The notes under the pieces: model-generated | Told to the model about the DNA's origin: nothing | Databases searched by the model: none | What the model saw: the letters and a program-made list of their open reading frames with translations, nothing else | Virus record (IMG/VR): IMGVR_UViG_3300047585_000169 | Location: 1-47,489 of that record | Source of the DNA: a virus | Strand: one strand, 5' to 3' | DNA length: 47,489 bases | In this document: positions 6,213-14,701 of the stretch, one piece after another | How the letters are laid out: every line of letters starts with the position of its first letter | Numbering within the stretch: the stretch's first letter is position 1 | Translations under genes and position numbers: made by a program

Positions 6213-6343
6213 TTGTACGCACAATGTTATTGACAACCAGAATGCATTGTACGTACAATAAAGACATGAGCACAAGAACAAAAGGCCGTTTGTACGTACG
6301 ATGCACTTTTGAGGAAAAGGAAAAGTGGGAATTGTACGCACAA
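6213..6343 (+). promoter_or_regulatory. Four TTGTACGYACAA operator-like sites
   Basis: Sites at 6213-6224, 6247-6258 (inside the perfect 14-base palindrome ATTGTACGTACAAT, 6246-6259), 6290-6301 (one mismatch, TTGTACGTACGA) and 6332-6343. Start-to-start spacings are 34, 43 and 42 bases, near whole helical turns for the last two. Site 2 covers the -10 of the promoter; sites 3 and 4 lie inside the following gene. This is a classic layout for autorepression by the ribbon-helix-helix protein encoded here. Confidence 0.75.
6230..6259 (+). promoter_or_regulatory. Sigma70-like promoter for rightward regulator gene
   Basis: TTGACA (6230-6235), an 18-base spacer, TACAAT (6254-6259). The -10 is part of the palindromic operator. 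Predicted RNA start is about 6266, which is the A of the gene's ATG, so a leaderless mRNA is likely. Confidence 0.7.
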
Positions 6344-6634
6344 AGAGCCGGTTTAACTTTGTCCGAGTGGATCAGGGACAAACTTGGAGGAGTTCGGCGG
6401 GATAATGCGAAGGTGGAAAGTTTACCAGGAGGCGGCGATGCGGAATCCAAAGATCAAGAAGCCATCGTGCCTGGCGTTCTGGGCGTTGGAGTTTTGCCTG
6501 TTGAAATTGACAAGCCCGTGATTCGGGGGCTTCCTCCAGAAATGCCGGATGACAGGCATTGCGGTCGCTGCAAAAGAATTAAAAAAGCGGCCGGTTGCCC
6601 CGCTTGTCCAATGAACAACAAACCGGGTGCATAA
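6266..6634 (+). CDS. Ribbon-helix-helix regulator with C-terminal Cys cluster
   Basis: 122 aa from ATG 6266. The N-terminal part (TKGRLYVRCTFEEKEKWELY and on to LTLSEWIRDKL) fits a ribbon-helix-helix DNA-binding domain like those of CopG/Arc or MobC-type proteins. The C-terminal part has CGRCKRIKKAAGCPAC, a possible zinc site. Four TTGTACGYACAA sites cover its promoter and first codons, so it probably represses itself. There is no Shine-Dalgarno before this ATG, consistent with a leaderless message. Its TAA overlaps the next ATG (TAATG). Confidence 0.75.
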   Translation: MSTRTKGRLYVRCTFEEKEKWELYAQRAGLTLSEWIRDKLGGVRRDNAKVESLPGGGDAESKDQEAIVPGVLGVGVLPVEIDKPVIRGLPPEMPDDRHCGRCKRIKKAAGCPACPMNNKPGA

Positions 6635-7062
6635 TGGTCAAGAAGGTCCTGCGGCGGCAGTTCATGTTCGAAAAGCCCGTCTTTACTAGGGTGGGCATGT
6701 ACAAGTTCGAGAAAGAGCTTATTATGAGGGCGGCTGCCGCGGAGGGGTTGAGCATGGGGGCCTTCATGGTAAGGGCGGCGAAGGAGCGGGCGCAGAATAC
6801 AAAGGACAATTGTGATGTGCGAACAAGAAGAGGAGTTGGTGCGAGCCCTGGAATATCTGCACAAAGCGGTCGAGGGCCATCAGCAACTTCTGGTGATCAT
6901 GGACAAGAAGCTCAAACTCATAAGTGCGCTAATCGGTATTTTATTAATAATAATAACGGGGTTGTTGATACTCTGATAGATTCGCGGTGCCAGGAGTGCA
7001 AGCGCGACAGCAAGCAATTCTGCGGCAAGTGCATGAGGGAGGTGTTGTGTGCCCAAACCTGA
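6634..7062 (+). CDS. Second ribbon-helix-helix-like protein with Cys-rich tail
   Basis: 142 aa. MVKKVLRRQFMFEKPVFTRV and the following FEKELIMRAAAAEGLSMGAF match a ribbon-helix-helix fold. The end has CQECKRDSKQFCGKC, similar in spacing to the Cys cluster of the preceding protein. The middle (about residues 65-115) is low in structure and is overlapped in another frame by a convincing membrane mini-gene (6815-6976). The tail may be real, or the gene may be shorter in practice. TAATG coupling to the upstream gene. Confidence 0.6.
   Translation: MVKKVLRRQFMFEKPVFTRVGMYKFEKELIMRAAAAEGLSMGAFMVRAAKERAQNTKDNCDVRTRRGVGASPGISAQSGRGPSATSGDHGQEAQTHKCANRYFINNNNGVVDTLIDSRCQECKRDSKQFCGKCMREVLCAQT
6815..6976 (+). 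CDS. Nested mini membrane protein (53 aa)
   Basis: Starts MCEQEEELVRALEYLHKAVE, then a charged segment and a C-terminal hydrophobic helix ending LLIIITGLLIL. AAGGA lies eight bases before ATG. The amphipathic helix plus membrane span is strongly protein-like although it lies wholly inside the 6634-7062 frame. It could be holin- or antiholin-like, or a membrane anchor; no family recognised. Confidence 0.6.
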   Translation: MCEQEEELVRALEYLHKAVEGHQQLLVIMDKKLKLISALIGILLIIITGLLIL

Positions 7063-7348
7063 ACCTTCTCCCGAGTACGTCGACATGATGCGGGCCCGCG
7101 ATACCGAGGCTTCCTTCGATGACTCTCCAGGCGTGAAACTTGCGAGAGTGATGCTCAAGAAGGACGTCAAGGCTTTCTGGAACTTGCTGCAAGAGCACGC
7201 AAAGAGATATGAGGAGCGCTGCGATAAGTGGGCTTTGGAAGAACGTAAACTCCTGGGCAAACGCGGGCCTGAGGTCAAGGATGAGGGCACGGCTCAGGCG
7301 GTCAAGACGTTGGACGAATGGCTCAAGGAGCAACGAAAGCGCACATGA
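7049..7348 (+). CDS. Hypothetical protein upstream of terminase, possible small subunit
   Basis: 99 aa, GTG start with GGAGGT upstream. Begins MPKPEPSPEYVDMMRARDTE; mostly helical and highly charged, ending LKEQRKRT. Its stop overlaps the terminase ATG in ATGA. Position directly before the large subunit suggests a terminase small subunit, but I see no clear helix-turn-helix, so the function is only positional inference. Confidence 0.65.
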   Translation: MPKPEPSPEYVDMMRARDTEASFDDSPGVKLARVMLKKDVKAFWNLLQEHAKRYEERCDKWALEERKLLGKRGPEVKDEGTAQAVKTLDEWLKEQRKRT

Positions 7349-9258
7349 ACCTTTCCTGTTCGCATCGCTGGTTTCACATCCTGCCCAAAGATCCCCTGGA
7401 GAATGCCGAATTCAGGCTCTCCGTCCTCAAGGCCGCCGAGCACGACAAACTCCGTCAGCGGCAGCTCGTCAAGGCATGCTCGGAGGACATTCTCTTCTGG
7501 ATCGGCCTTTTTGTCCTCCAGTACAACCCTCTCAAGAAGGGCCACGAAGCCGGTCCCATGATCCCCTGGGCTTTCCAGGAAAGGCTCATCTACAAGGAAC
7601 CAGGCATCCACTGGCCCGGTGAAGATCCTCAGTTTGAGGGTGACGCCGGCGTTCTGTGGGCGATCGAGAACGACCAATCCTTGTGCATTTCGAAATCTCG
7701 GGACATGGGCGCCTCCTGGTGGCTCTTGCTCGTATCGGACTGGCTCTCAAGCTTCCATGCCAATCAGCAGGTGCTATGGATCTCCCGTTCGGCCGAGGCC
7801 GTCGACGACAAGTCCAGGGATTCCCTGTTCGCCAAGCTCGACTTCATCCACAACCGCCTGCCCGACTGGCTCAACGCCTGCACAGATCGAACCAGGATGC
7901 ACTTCGAATTTGCCAACGGCTCCCAGATCACCGGCGAAGCCTCCACTTCCCTGGCCGGCGTCGGCGGCCGGGCAACAGTGATGTTCATCGACGAGTACGC
8001 CAAGATCCGTGAGGACGCCGCGGTCCGGATCTTCTCCGCCAACACCACCAACACCCGCATCTTCAACTCGACTCACGAGGGCCTCGATACTGAGTTCTAC
8101 CGAATGTCGCTGCCCGACTCAGGAATTTTCAAGCACCACATCCACTGGACCAACCACCCCGACAAGACCAAGGGTCTTTATGAATCTGGCAACCCAATCA
8201 AGGTGCTCGACAGGAGCTACGTTTTTCCTCCGGCATTCAAGTTTGTGCAGGACGGCAAACCCGACGGCGGCCCCAGGCCTGGCCTGAGGAGCCCATGGTA
8301 CGATTTCAAATGCGTCCAGATCGGCAGCCCGCGCGGCGTGGCCATGGACCTTGACATGAACCCAGAGGGCTCGAGCTCTCAGTTCTTCGACGTCAGTCTC
8401 ATTTCTCATCTGGAAAGGAAGTGCGTTCGTGACCCCATCTGGCGAGGCAGCATCGAATTTGACCGGGACACAGCGGCGCCAACGCGATTTGCCGCTGATC
8501 CACGCGGTCGAATCCTTTTATGGCTCCCTCTCGACGCTTACGGCCGGCCTCCGCTCGCTCCTTACGCTGCCGGGGGAGACCTTGCCACTGGCAGCGGAGC
8601 ATCAAACTCTTGTCTCTCAATATGCCGCGCTGATACAGGGGAAAAGATTCTCGATTTCTCCGACCCTACTCTCTCAGTCGAAGAAGCTGCTGTGATCTTT
8701 AGGGCGACTCTGATGATGTTCCTCGACGAGCAGGGCCGGCCCCCTTTCTTCGCCTGGGAGCTTCAGGGCCCCGGCGTCGTCTTCGGCAAGCGCCTCCTGG
8801 AGAAATACAGCTACCCCCGCCCCTACGTCTCCATGACCGACACCAAGCCCTATTGGCGGGGCAACTACACGGAGACGCCTGACGCGAAATACGGCTGGGT
8901 CAACAACCACAGCACCTTGAGGGTTCTCCTCGACGAATATCAGGTCGACCTCAAAAAGAGCGAGTACGTCAACCCCTGCGTCATGTCCCTCAAGGAGTGC
9001 CGGGCCTGGCGCTTCGGCGTGGGCGGCAACCCTGAATTCGGCGGCGGGCTTTCTGACGATCCCTCAGGAGCACGCGCCAATCACGGCGACCGGGTAATTG
9101 CCGACGCCCTCTCCAACAGGTGCCGCAGAATGCTGGCCGTGCCCCAAAAAGCCGAACTGATCAAGCCGGACGGGCCAGAGCCCTGGTCGGCACAGTGGCG
9201 CTTCGAGTATTCTGAAAGGCAACGTGGCGGGGGCGAGGATTATAACTTTGAGGAGTGA
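7345..9258 (+). CDS. terL: Terminase large subunit
   Basis: 637 aa. Packages DNA into the prohead: N-terminal ATPase and C-terminal nuclease. A Walker A-like SKSRDMGASW lies at 116-125 and Walker B VMFIDE at 212-217. A coupling-like NSTHEGLD follows near 241. The nuclease domain has GGDLATGSGAS with Asp412 and a late NHGDRVIADAL motif typical of this family. ATG 7345 overlaps the previous stop; a longer in-frame start at 7318 lies inside the previous gene and is not preferred. Its last nine codons are duplicated just downstream. Confidence 0.93.
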   Translation: MNLSCSHRWFHILPKDPLENAEFRLSVLKAAEHDKLRQRQLVKACSEDILFWIGLFVLQYNPLKKGHEAGPMIPWAFQERLIYKEPGIHWPGEDPQFEGDAGVLWAIENDQSLCISKSRDMGASWWLLLVSDWLSSFHANQQVLWISRSAEAVDDKSRDSLFAKLDFIHNRLPDWLNACTDRTRMHFEFANGSQITGEASTSLAGVGGRATVMFIDEYAKIREDAAVRIFSANTTNTRIFNSTHEGLDTEFYRMSLPDSGIFKHHIHWTNHPDKTKGLYESGNPIKVLDRSYVFPPAFKFVQDGKPDGGPRPGLRSPWYDFKCVQIGSPRGVAMDLDMNPEGSSSQFFDVSLISHLERKCVRDPIWRGSIEFDRDTAAPTRFAADPRGRILLWLPLDAYGRPPLAPYAAGGDLATGSGASNSCLSICRADTGEKILDFSDPTLSVEEAAVIFRATLMMFLDEQGRPPFFAWELQGPGVVFGKRLLEKYSYPRPYVSMTDTKPYWRGNYTETPDAKYGWVNNHSTLRVLLDEYQVDLKKSEYVNPCVMSLKECRAWRFGVGGNPEFGGGLSDDPSGARANHGDRVIADALSNRCRRMLAVPQKAELIKPDGPEPWSAQWRFEYSERQRGGGEDYNFEE

Positions 9259-9289
9259 GCTAGGTGAGGATTACAATTTCGAGGAGTGA
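9232..9289 (+). repeat. Duplicated terminase 3' tail (GEDYNFEE-stop)
   Basis: GGCGAGGATTATAACTTTGA and following bases (9232-9258) and a second copy at 9263-9289 both encode GEDYNFEE and a TGA stop. The two 27-base copies differ at four positions, all third-codon synonymous changes. The second copy now supplies the ribosome site for the next gene. Confidence 0.9.
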
Positions 9290-9292
9290 ATG

Positions 9293-9688
9293 ATGAGTAT
9301 TTCCTTTATGCCTGAACCGGAACTCCTTGAGGGAGCATGGGACTGGCATACTGATTGGCGTCAGATTCCTGCTGGTAACGGCTTCCCGATGTACGTACTG
9401 GAAGTGACCGGCAAAACAATGCTTAAAGGTACACTCAAAACAGGCCGACACCTGAAAAAATTCAACAAATCCGAGTTAGACGATCAATACGATACTGGTA
9501 ACCTGGCAAAATTCCTCTTTGAGCATGTTGCTGATTCGCAGAGAACAGTTCGTATATTCCTTGAATCTCCGCAAAATGTTCAATATCATGTGCTCGATTT
9601 TTCTGAAGTTCCAAGGCCAGACCTTGACAGTGCGGCATCCAAAGAGATGCCCAAGCCCGACATTGAAGGAACCGCCCCCGCAGAGTAA
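9293..9688 (+). CDS. Hypothetical protein between terminase and portal (131 aa)
   Basis: Starts MSISFMPEPELLEGAWDWHT; ATG 9290 is one codon upstream, but GAGGAG is better spaced for 9293. Lower GC and more A/T-ending codons than terminase and portal around it. No family recognised. It lies where many phages carry accessory genes, so it may be a recent insertion. Confidence 0.65.
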   Translation: MSISFMPEPELLEGAWDWHTDWRQIPAGNGFPMYVLEVTGKTMLKGTLKTGRHLKKFNKSELDDQYDTGNLAKFLFEHVADSQRTVRIFLESPQNVQYHVLDFSEVPRPDLDSAASKEMPKPDIEGTAPAE

Positions 9689-9718
9689 GATGCACACCGG
9701 CCAGAGACCGGACCATCC

Positions 9719-11521
9719 GTGGAGCTTCAGAGCGACTTCATCTCCCGACTCTCCGACTCGGTAAGAGCGTCAAGGCTCGCCCTGCGCTACCCACGCGAGT
9801 GCCGCCTGGACATGGTTCGCCAGTATGTCGGCCGCTACTACTCCATCGAAGGCTCGATGAAGCCCGTCCCCGTCAATCTTCTCGCGCTTTACGTGCGCAT
9901 CGTCGGTCAAAAGCTCATCTCACAAAACCCACGCTTCGCCCTCAACACCTGGGACCAAGGCGGCCGGGCCGTCATCGCCACGATGGAGCGATGGGTCAAT
10001 AAAGAAGTAACCAGGATGCGCCTGGGCAACACGATCGGCCGTAGTGTTATTGATTCTCTTTTCGCTTTCGGCATTGTCAAAGTCGCTCTGGCCACTCCCG
10101 CCGATTCAGCGATCTCCGGCTGGCGTCAGCCCGCGGGCAAAGTGGGCGCCTGGGTGGTCGACTTCGACGACTTCGTTTTCGACGTGCACGCCAAGGACTT
10201 CTCCTCCTGCGGCTACATGGGCCACAGGTTCCGCGTGCCCCTGAGAGTGATCAAGGACAGCAAACTTTACTCCAAGGACCGCAAAAATCTAGGCCCCATG
10301 CCTGATCGCCTCTTCAATTTAGAAGGGGACGAAAGAATCAACATGATCGGCCGCACCACTTTAGGCGGCGATAAAGAGGAGTTTGAAGACTTCGTCGATC
10401 TCTGGGAAATCTACCTGCCCAAGCACGGGCTCATCCTCACGTTGCTCGATGACGAAATGTCCGGCATGATCGCCGGCTCCACGGGAAAAGCCCTGCGCAT
10501 TCAGAAGTGGATTGGCCCTGACTCCGGCCCCTACCATATTCTTGGCCTCGACATTGTCCCAGGCAACGTCAGGCCCAAGAGTCCGCTGCACGACCTCTTC
10601 GATCTGCACATGATCATCAACAACATGGCCCGCAAGCTAATGAGGCAAGGGCAAAGAATGAAGGAAATCATGCTCACCGGCGGCGGCCCGGCCGCCAACC
10701 AGGAGGACGCCGAGAAGATCACCAAGATGAGCGACGGGGACGCTGGCTACGTCTCAAATCCCGATGCCTGCCAGGTCAAGCAGTACGGCGTGCCCAACCC
10801 CCAGCTCTACCAATTATTCACAGCTTTCAAGGAATTATTCTCCTGGCTCGCCGGCAACCTCGAAGTCATGGGCGGCCTGGCTCCCCAGGGCAAAACAGCC
10901 TCGCAAGACCAGCTCATGAATCAGAACTCCTCGGCCACGATCTCTTCCATGCAGGGTCGCGTACTCGATCACGTAGCGGACATCGGCAGAAGCATGTGCT
11001 GGTACTGGCATCACGACCCGCTTAAGGTTATGCGCTCCTCATGGAATATTCCAGGCTCAAAGCAGTCGATTCCCACCTACTCTTATCCCGGCGCCGCTGG
11101 CCGCCCGGATCAGCAGCGGCACAGGATTCCCTTCGAAGACATGGACATCATCGTTGACCCCTATTCGCTCCAGTACCAAACGCCGCAACAGCGTCTTCAA
11201 GCTGTGAACTCAGTTGTCACGGGCGTCTTCCAACCTTTGGCGCAGCTCTGCCAGCAGCAGGGAATCGCCCTCGACATGAACGCCTACTTCAACTTAGCCG
11301 CGAAATACCTGGATCAGCCTGACATCCCGCACATCTTGACCACGGTCAACGCGCCTCCTCAAGAGACCCAGAGCCCCGGCGACAGCGGCCCGGCCGAGAC
11401 CACGCGCAATTACGAACGACGCTCGACGGGCGGCCAGACTCCGCAGGGGACCATGCAGGAGATCGGCAACCAGATGAGCAAGGCCGCGGCCTCAAGAAAC
11501 GGAGATTTGCAAACAGCATGA
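9719..11521 (+). CDS. Portal protein
   Basis: 600 aa, GTG start (MELQSDFISRLSDSVRASRL). The portal forms the dodecameric ring through which DNA enters and leaves the head. Sequence style and position between terminase and scaffold/capsid fit podovirus-type portals. Visible blocks include KWIGPDSGPYHILGLDIVPG, a PKSPLHDLFDLHMIINNMAR helix and a central SMQGRVLDHVADIGRSM helix. The C-terminal 70 residues are Gln/Thr/Gly-rich. The start has only a weak ribosome site. Its TGA overlaps the next ATG. Confidence 0.85.
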   Translation: MELQSDFISRLSDSVRASRLALRYPRECRLDMVRQYVGRYYSIEGSMKPVPVNLLALYVRIVGQKLISQNPRFALNTWDQGGRAVIATMERWVNKEVTRMRLGNTIGRSVIDSLFAFGIVKVALATPADSAISGWRQPAGKVGAWVVDFDDFVFDVHAKDFSSCGYMGHRFRVPLRVIKDSKLYSKDRKNLGPMPDRLFNLEGDERINMIGRTTLGGDKEEFEDFVDLWEIYLPKHGLILTLLDDEMSGMIAGSTGKALRIQKWIGPDSGPYHILGLDIVPGNVRPKSPLHDLFDLHMIINNMARKLMRQGQRMKEIMLTGGGPAANQEDAEKITKMSDGDAGYVSNPDACQVKQYGVPNPQLYQLFTAFKELFSWLAGNLEVMGGLAPQGKTASQDQLMNQNSSATISSMQGRVLDHVADIGRSMCWYWHHDPLKVMRSSWNIPGSKQSIPTYSYPGAAGRPDQQRHRIPFEDMDIIVDPYSLQYQTPQQRLQAVNSVVTGVFQPLAQLCQQQGIALDMNAYFNLAAKYLDQPDIPHILTTVNAPPQETQSPGDSGPAETTRNYERRSTGGQTPQGTMQEIGNQMSKAAASRNGDLQTA

Positions 11522-11868
11522 GAACCCGCATCATCTACGGCCGCCGCCCTGGCGACGAACGCTACTTCATCGAAGACCGTCAAGTCGCGAAGGCGGAATT
11601 CGACAAAGTCACGCGCAGCAAGCTCAAGGACGTCCTTGGCAAAGCTCCGGCCACGCAGAACTTCTCCCGCCCCCTCGAGCTCGACGCCCTGGGCGTTCAT
11701 CCCGAACAGGTCGAAGCGGCCATGGCCAGGGACCGTAGACACGGTTTGGCAATCGAGTACACTAAGGACGGAACCCCGCTCGTTCGAAGCGAGCAGGAAA
11801 AACGCGATTACATGCGGGTGGTCTCAGGCGACGGCCCGCGCATCTTTGACAAGGACGCTTTTCTATGA
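11518..11868 (+). CDS. Hypothetical protein (116 aa)
   Basis: MRTRIIYGRRPGDERYFIED onward, basic with many charged residues. ATGA overlap with the portal stop. No family recognised; location in the head module suggests a virion assembly or minor structural role. Confidence 0.7.
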   Translation: MRTRIIYGRRPGDERYFIEDRQVAKAEFDKVTRSKLKDVLGKAPATQNFSRPLELDALGVHPEQVEAAMARDRRHGLAIEYTKDGTPLVRSEQEKRDYMRVVSGDGPRIFDKDAFL

Positions 11869-12200
11869 GCCCCGACATGCGGAAACGACTTGAGGACGAT
11901 CCTGAATTCCAGCCGGCCGCAGGCTTGCCCATCATCAAGGTCATCTGGGACGAAGCCTCGAAACGGGCTCTGGCCGTGTTCGATCCGGCGCAGTTCCCCA
12001 ACCTGGAGTTTGTGGGCGTGGCTTTGAAAATGTTAGTGAATCAGATCGACGCCGACATAAAGCGCCAGGGCGATTTTCAGTTCCAGCAGAATACTCTGAA
12101 GGCCATGCACGACGCCCAGCTCAAGGCCGGCATCATGGCCGACAAGACGGCCGAAAACGCCCAGGCCATCAACAATCGCCTCAAGAACATGCGCGGTTAA
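11865..12200 (+). CDS. Hypothetical protein (111 aa)
   Basis: MSPDMRKRLEDDPEFQPAAG onward; predicted mainly helical, with a C-terminal helix rich in Gln/Lys/Asn. Overlaps the previous gene by 4 bases. No family recognised. It belongs to the head assembly operon. Confidence 0.7.
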   Translation: MSPDMRKRLEDDPEFQPAAGLPIIKVIWDEASKRALAVFDPAQFPNLEFVGVALKMLVNQIDADIKRQGDFQFQQNTLKAMHDAQLKAGIMADKTAENAQAINNRLKNMRG

Positions 12201-12212
12201 CGGAGGTGCGTT

Positions 12213-12590
12213 ATCGCTAACGAAATTACCGTCTCTGCTTCCCTGGCTGTGAACAAGCAGGGTACGACCAACGGCTCTGAAGGCATGTCGGTCACGGGCG
12301 TCAGCCTGACCATGACCGGCACCGTCATTGCCTCGGGTACTTTCCAGGTTTCCACGGGCGGCACGGCGCTCCCTTTGGGGGCCGTCTCCTCTCCAGGCAT
12401 GTGCTTCCTGCTCAACCTCGATTCGACCAACTATGTGCAGCTTTTTGCCAGTTCTTCAGATACCTTAAATCCTCTCGGGCGTTTGCTTGCGGGCAGCCCG
12501 GCGCTTATCCCGTTTGACCCCGCCGCAGTGCCTTATCTCATGGCCAACACAGCCGCCGTGAACGTCTCATTTTTCCTGCTTTCACAATGA
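12213..12590 (+). CDS. Small structural protein with apparent ATC start
   Basis: 125 aa reading (M/I)ANEITVSASLAVNKQGTT onward, beta-rich and Thr/Ser/Gly-rich, a beginning typical of small phage virion proteins. GGAGGT (12202-12207) is five bases before ATC 12213, exactly where a start should be, and there is no ATG, GTG or TTG in frame between the ribosome site and codon 13 (GTG 12249). Either ATC is used as start or the base is an error or mutation from ATG. A decoration or minor capsid role is plausible. Confidence 0.65.
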   Translation: MANEITVSASLAVNKQGTTNGSEGMSVTGVSLTMTGTVIASGTFQVSTGGTALPLGAVSSPGMCFLLNLDSTNYVQLFASSSDTLNPLGRLLAGSPALIPFDPAAVPYLMANTAAVNVSFFLLSQ

Positions 12591-12661
12591 GCCCTTGCCA
12601 AACTTTCTCGGCCAGCACATAATCATCACCAGTTCTCCTTGGCCAGGAAGAGTCGGCAAGC

Positions 12662-13651
12662 ATGTCCGAAGAATTGCCGCGTAACCCCGATGGGACGTTT
12701 CGCGCGGTCGACGCTGCTCCTCCTGAGCCCCCCCAGATCGACACCTTCCGGCTTCAGCTTCTTCGTCAGGCAGAAGAACTGGGCCTCACCTTCGATGAGG
12801 TCAAGGCCTTCGACAACGGCACGCTCAACGCGATGCTCAACACGCTGATGCGCCAGAAGATCGCGCACCAGAAAGAAATCATGACCCAGCGAACGCTGGA
12901 GCAGCATGAGGTCAAGGCGCCGCCGCCCCCGCTCGATTTCGGCATCAACCCTGACACGGGCCGGCCCTTCACCGAGGCCGACTTTGCCCCGTCCATCGTC
13001 AACGCTTTCCGGGCGCAGAACGCCCAGATAACCAGCCTCAAGCAGCGTCTTGAGCAACAAGACCAGGCCGCGCAGCAGCGAGCCTTCATCGACGCCACCG
13101 CGCTGCTCGACGACATCTTTGACGACCTGCCCCCCGAACTCAAGCGCTACGTGGGCGGCAATGCCACCATGCAGCAGTTGCACGAAGCGCGTTCACCGGC
13201 CGCCCAGATCCGCTTGAGCGCCATGGCTCGGGCCAATGTGACCGTGCAGTCGATCAACCAGAGCAATTTCCGCCGCTCCAGAAACGCCATTATGCAGGCC
13301 GTCCGAGAGATTGCTCAGGCATTCAATCCGCAACAAGCCAATCAGCCGCCCAATCCTTACGATCAGCCGGCGACTGCACCCCAAAATTATCCGCCGCGCC
13401 AACCGCAAGGCAACGGTGCGTTCCCCCAGGCTCCCATCCCTCAGGAACAATGGGACGAAGCATCTCTGGCCGCGCCGACTTACCGGCCCAGCCCGCAGAT
13501 GCCCCAGGGAGACGCGCGGGCCATCGAGAACATCGAGAGAAAGCAACGCGCTGAGCGCGGCGCTGTTGGCCGCCTCACTGACGATCAAATCTTGGCCACG
13601 TTACTGCCACAACAACAACCACAAAACGGCCAGCCGCCGCGCCGGGGGTAA
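12662..13651 (+). CDS. Putative scaffolding protein
   Basis: 329 aa. MSEELPRNPDGTFRAVDAAP start, then long helical segments with charged and Gln residues (RQAEELGLTFDEVKAF; RAQNAQITSLKQRLEQQDQA) and a Pro/Gln/Asn-rich C-terminal third. This composition and the position directly before the capsid gene fit an internal scaffold that guides prohead assembly and is then removed. ATG 12662 with an AGGAAGAG ribosome site. Confidence 0.75.
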   Translation: MSEELPRNPDGTFRAVDAAPPEPPQIDTFRLQLLRQAEELGLTFDEVKAFDNGTLNAMLNTLMRQKIAHQKEIMTQRTLEQHEVKAPPPPLDFGINPDTGRPFTEADFAPSIVNAFRAQNAQITSLKQRLEQQDQAAQQRAFIDATALLDDIFDDLPPELKRYVGGNATMQQLHEARSPAAQIRLSAMARANVTVQSINQSNFRRSRNAIMQAVREIAQAFNPQQANQPPNPYDQPATAPQNYPPRQPQGNGAFPQAPIPQEQWDEASLAAPTYRPSPQMPQGDARAIENIERKQRAERGAVGRLTDDQILATLLPQQQPQNGQPPRRG

Positions 13652-13657
13652 CCAAAC

Positions 13658-14701
13658 GTGCCGACAATTCAACCTGAAAACGTCACGGACTTCATCAACG
13701 ACACTTTGCAGGACCTCGGCAAGCCGATGTTCACGGACATCAGCTCGAACCTGCAAAACCACTACGCGATGAGCAATTTGCTCACCCAGAACCGCGTGGT
13801 GCTGGAGTCAGGCTCCGGCATCCGTTTCAACGTGCTGGTGAGCCAGTCCAACTCGGCCAGGAACGTCAGCCTGGGCCAGTCCGACAAGACCAACTCCGTC
13901 AACGGCATGATCATTGGTTCGGCCAACTGGCGCGGCTCCTTGACCAGTTACATGATCTTCGCCGAGCTGGTTTCGATGAATGGCGAGCCCAGCCAGATCG
14001 TCGATTACATCAAGCAGCAGCGCATCATGGCCATGATCTCCCTCGCCGAGCTCATGGAAAACAACTGGTGGAGCGCTCCTTCCGCCACGGACAACTTGAC
14101 CCCCCTGGGCTTGCCCTACTGGGTTACCAAAAATGCCACGGCCGGGCTCAACGGCGGTACGCTCAGCGGCTTTGCCAACGTGGCCGGGATCTTGCCGGCC
14201 TCCTACCCCAACTGGCAGAACTACACCTTCCCATTCACCAACATTACCCGCGACGACTTCATTCGCGGCGTGCGCCAGGCTTGCACCAAGAGCCAGTGGA
14301 TGCCAGTTGTCAGCGGCATCCCTGCCCCCAACACAGGCGACGTCTGGGGCTTTTACTGCAATTACGCCACGCGCCAGCCACTCGAAGAAGCCCTGGAATC
14401 TCAGAACCAAAACCTGGGCATGGACATTGCCTCCATGGACGGCAAGGTGCTGCTGCGCAACACTCCCGTGAATTACGTGAGCTGGCTCGACCGCGACACG
14501 ACCAACCCCTTTTACGGCATCAACTGGGGCTGGTTCAAGACATACATCCTGCGCGACTGGTGGCTCCGCGAGACGAACATTCCGTTTACACCGGGCCAAC
14601 ATACTGTTGCATCCCACTTCATCGATCTTCGCTATCAATTTGTGTGCAAGAATAGGCGTATGTGTTTCGTCGGTTCGAACGGCACAACTTACCCCTCCTA
14701 A
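13658..14701 (+). CDS. Major capsid protein
   Basis: 347 aa, GTG start (MPTIQPENVTDFINDTLQDL). Builds the head shell. The order portal-scaffold-capsid, the length and the internal features (RVVLESGSGIRFNVLVSQ, WRGSLTSYMIFAELVSMNGE, a C-terminal Trp-rich INWGWFKTYILRDWWLRE block) support a capsid protein of the HK97-like fold. Ends NGTTYPS and overlaps by four bases the end of a converging endonuclease gene. Confidence 0.85.
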   Translation: MPTIQPENVTDFINDTLQDLGKPMFTDISSNLQNHYAMSNLLTQNRVVLESGSGIRFNVLVSQSNSARNVSLGQSDKTNSVNGMIIGSANWRGSLTSYMIFAELVSMNGEPSQIVDYIKQQRIMAMISLAELMENNWWSAPSATDNLTPLGLPYWVTKNATAGLNGGTLSGFANVAGILPASYPNWQNYTFPFTNITRDDFIRGVRQACTKSQWMPVVSGIPAPNTGDVWGFYCNYATRQPLEEALESQNQNLGMDIASMDGKVLLRNTPVNYVSWLDRDTTNPFYGINWGWFKTYILRDWWLRETNIPFTPGQHTVASHFIDLRYQFVCKNRRMCFVGSNGTTYPS

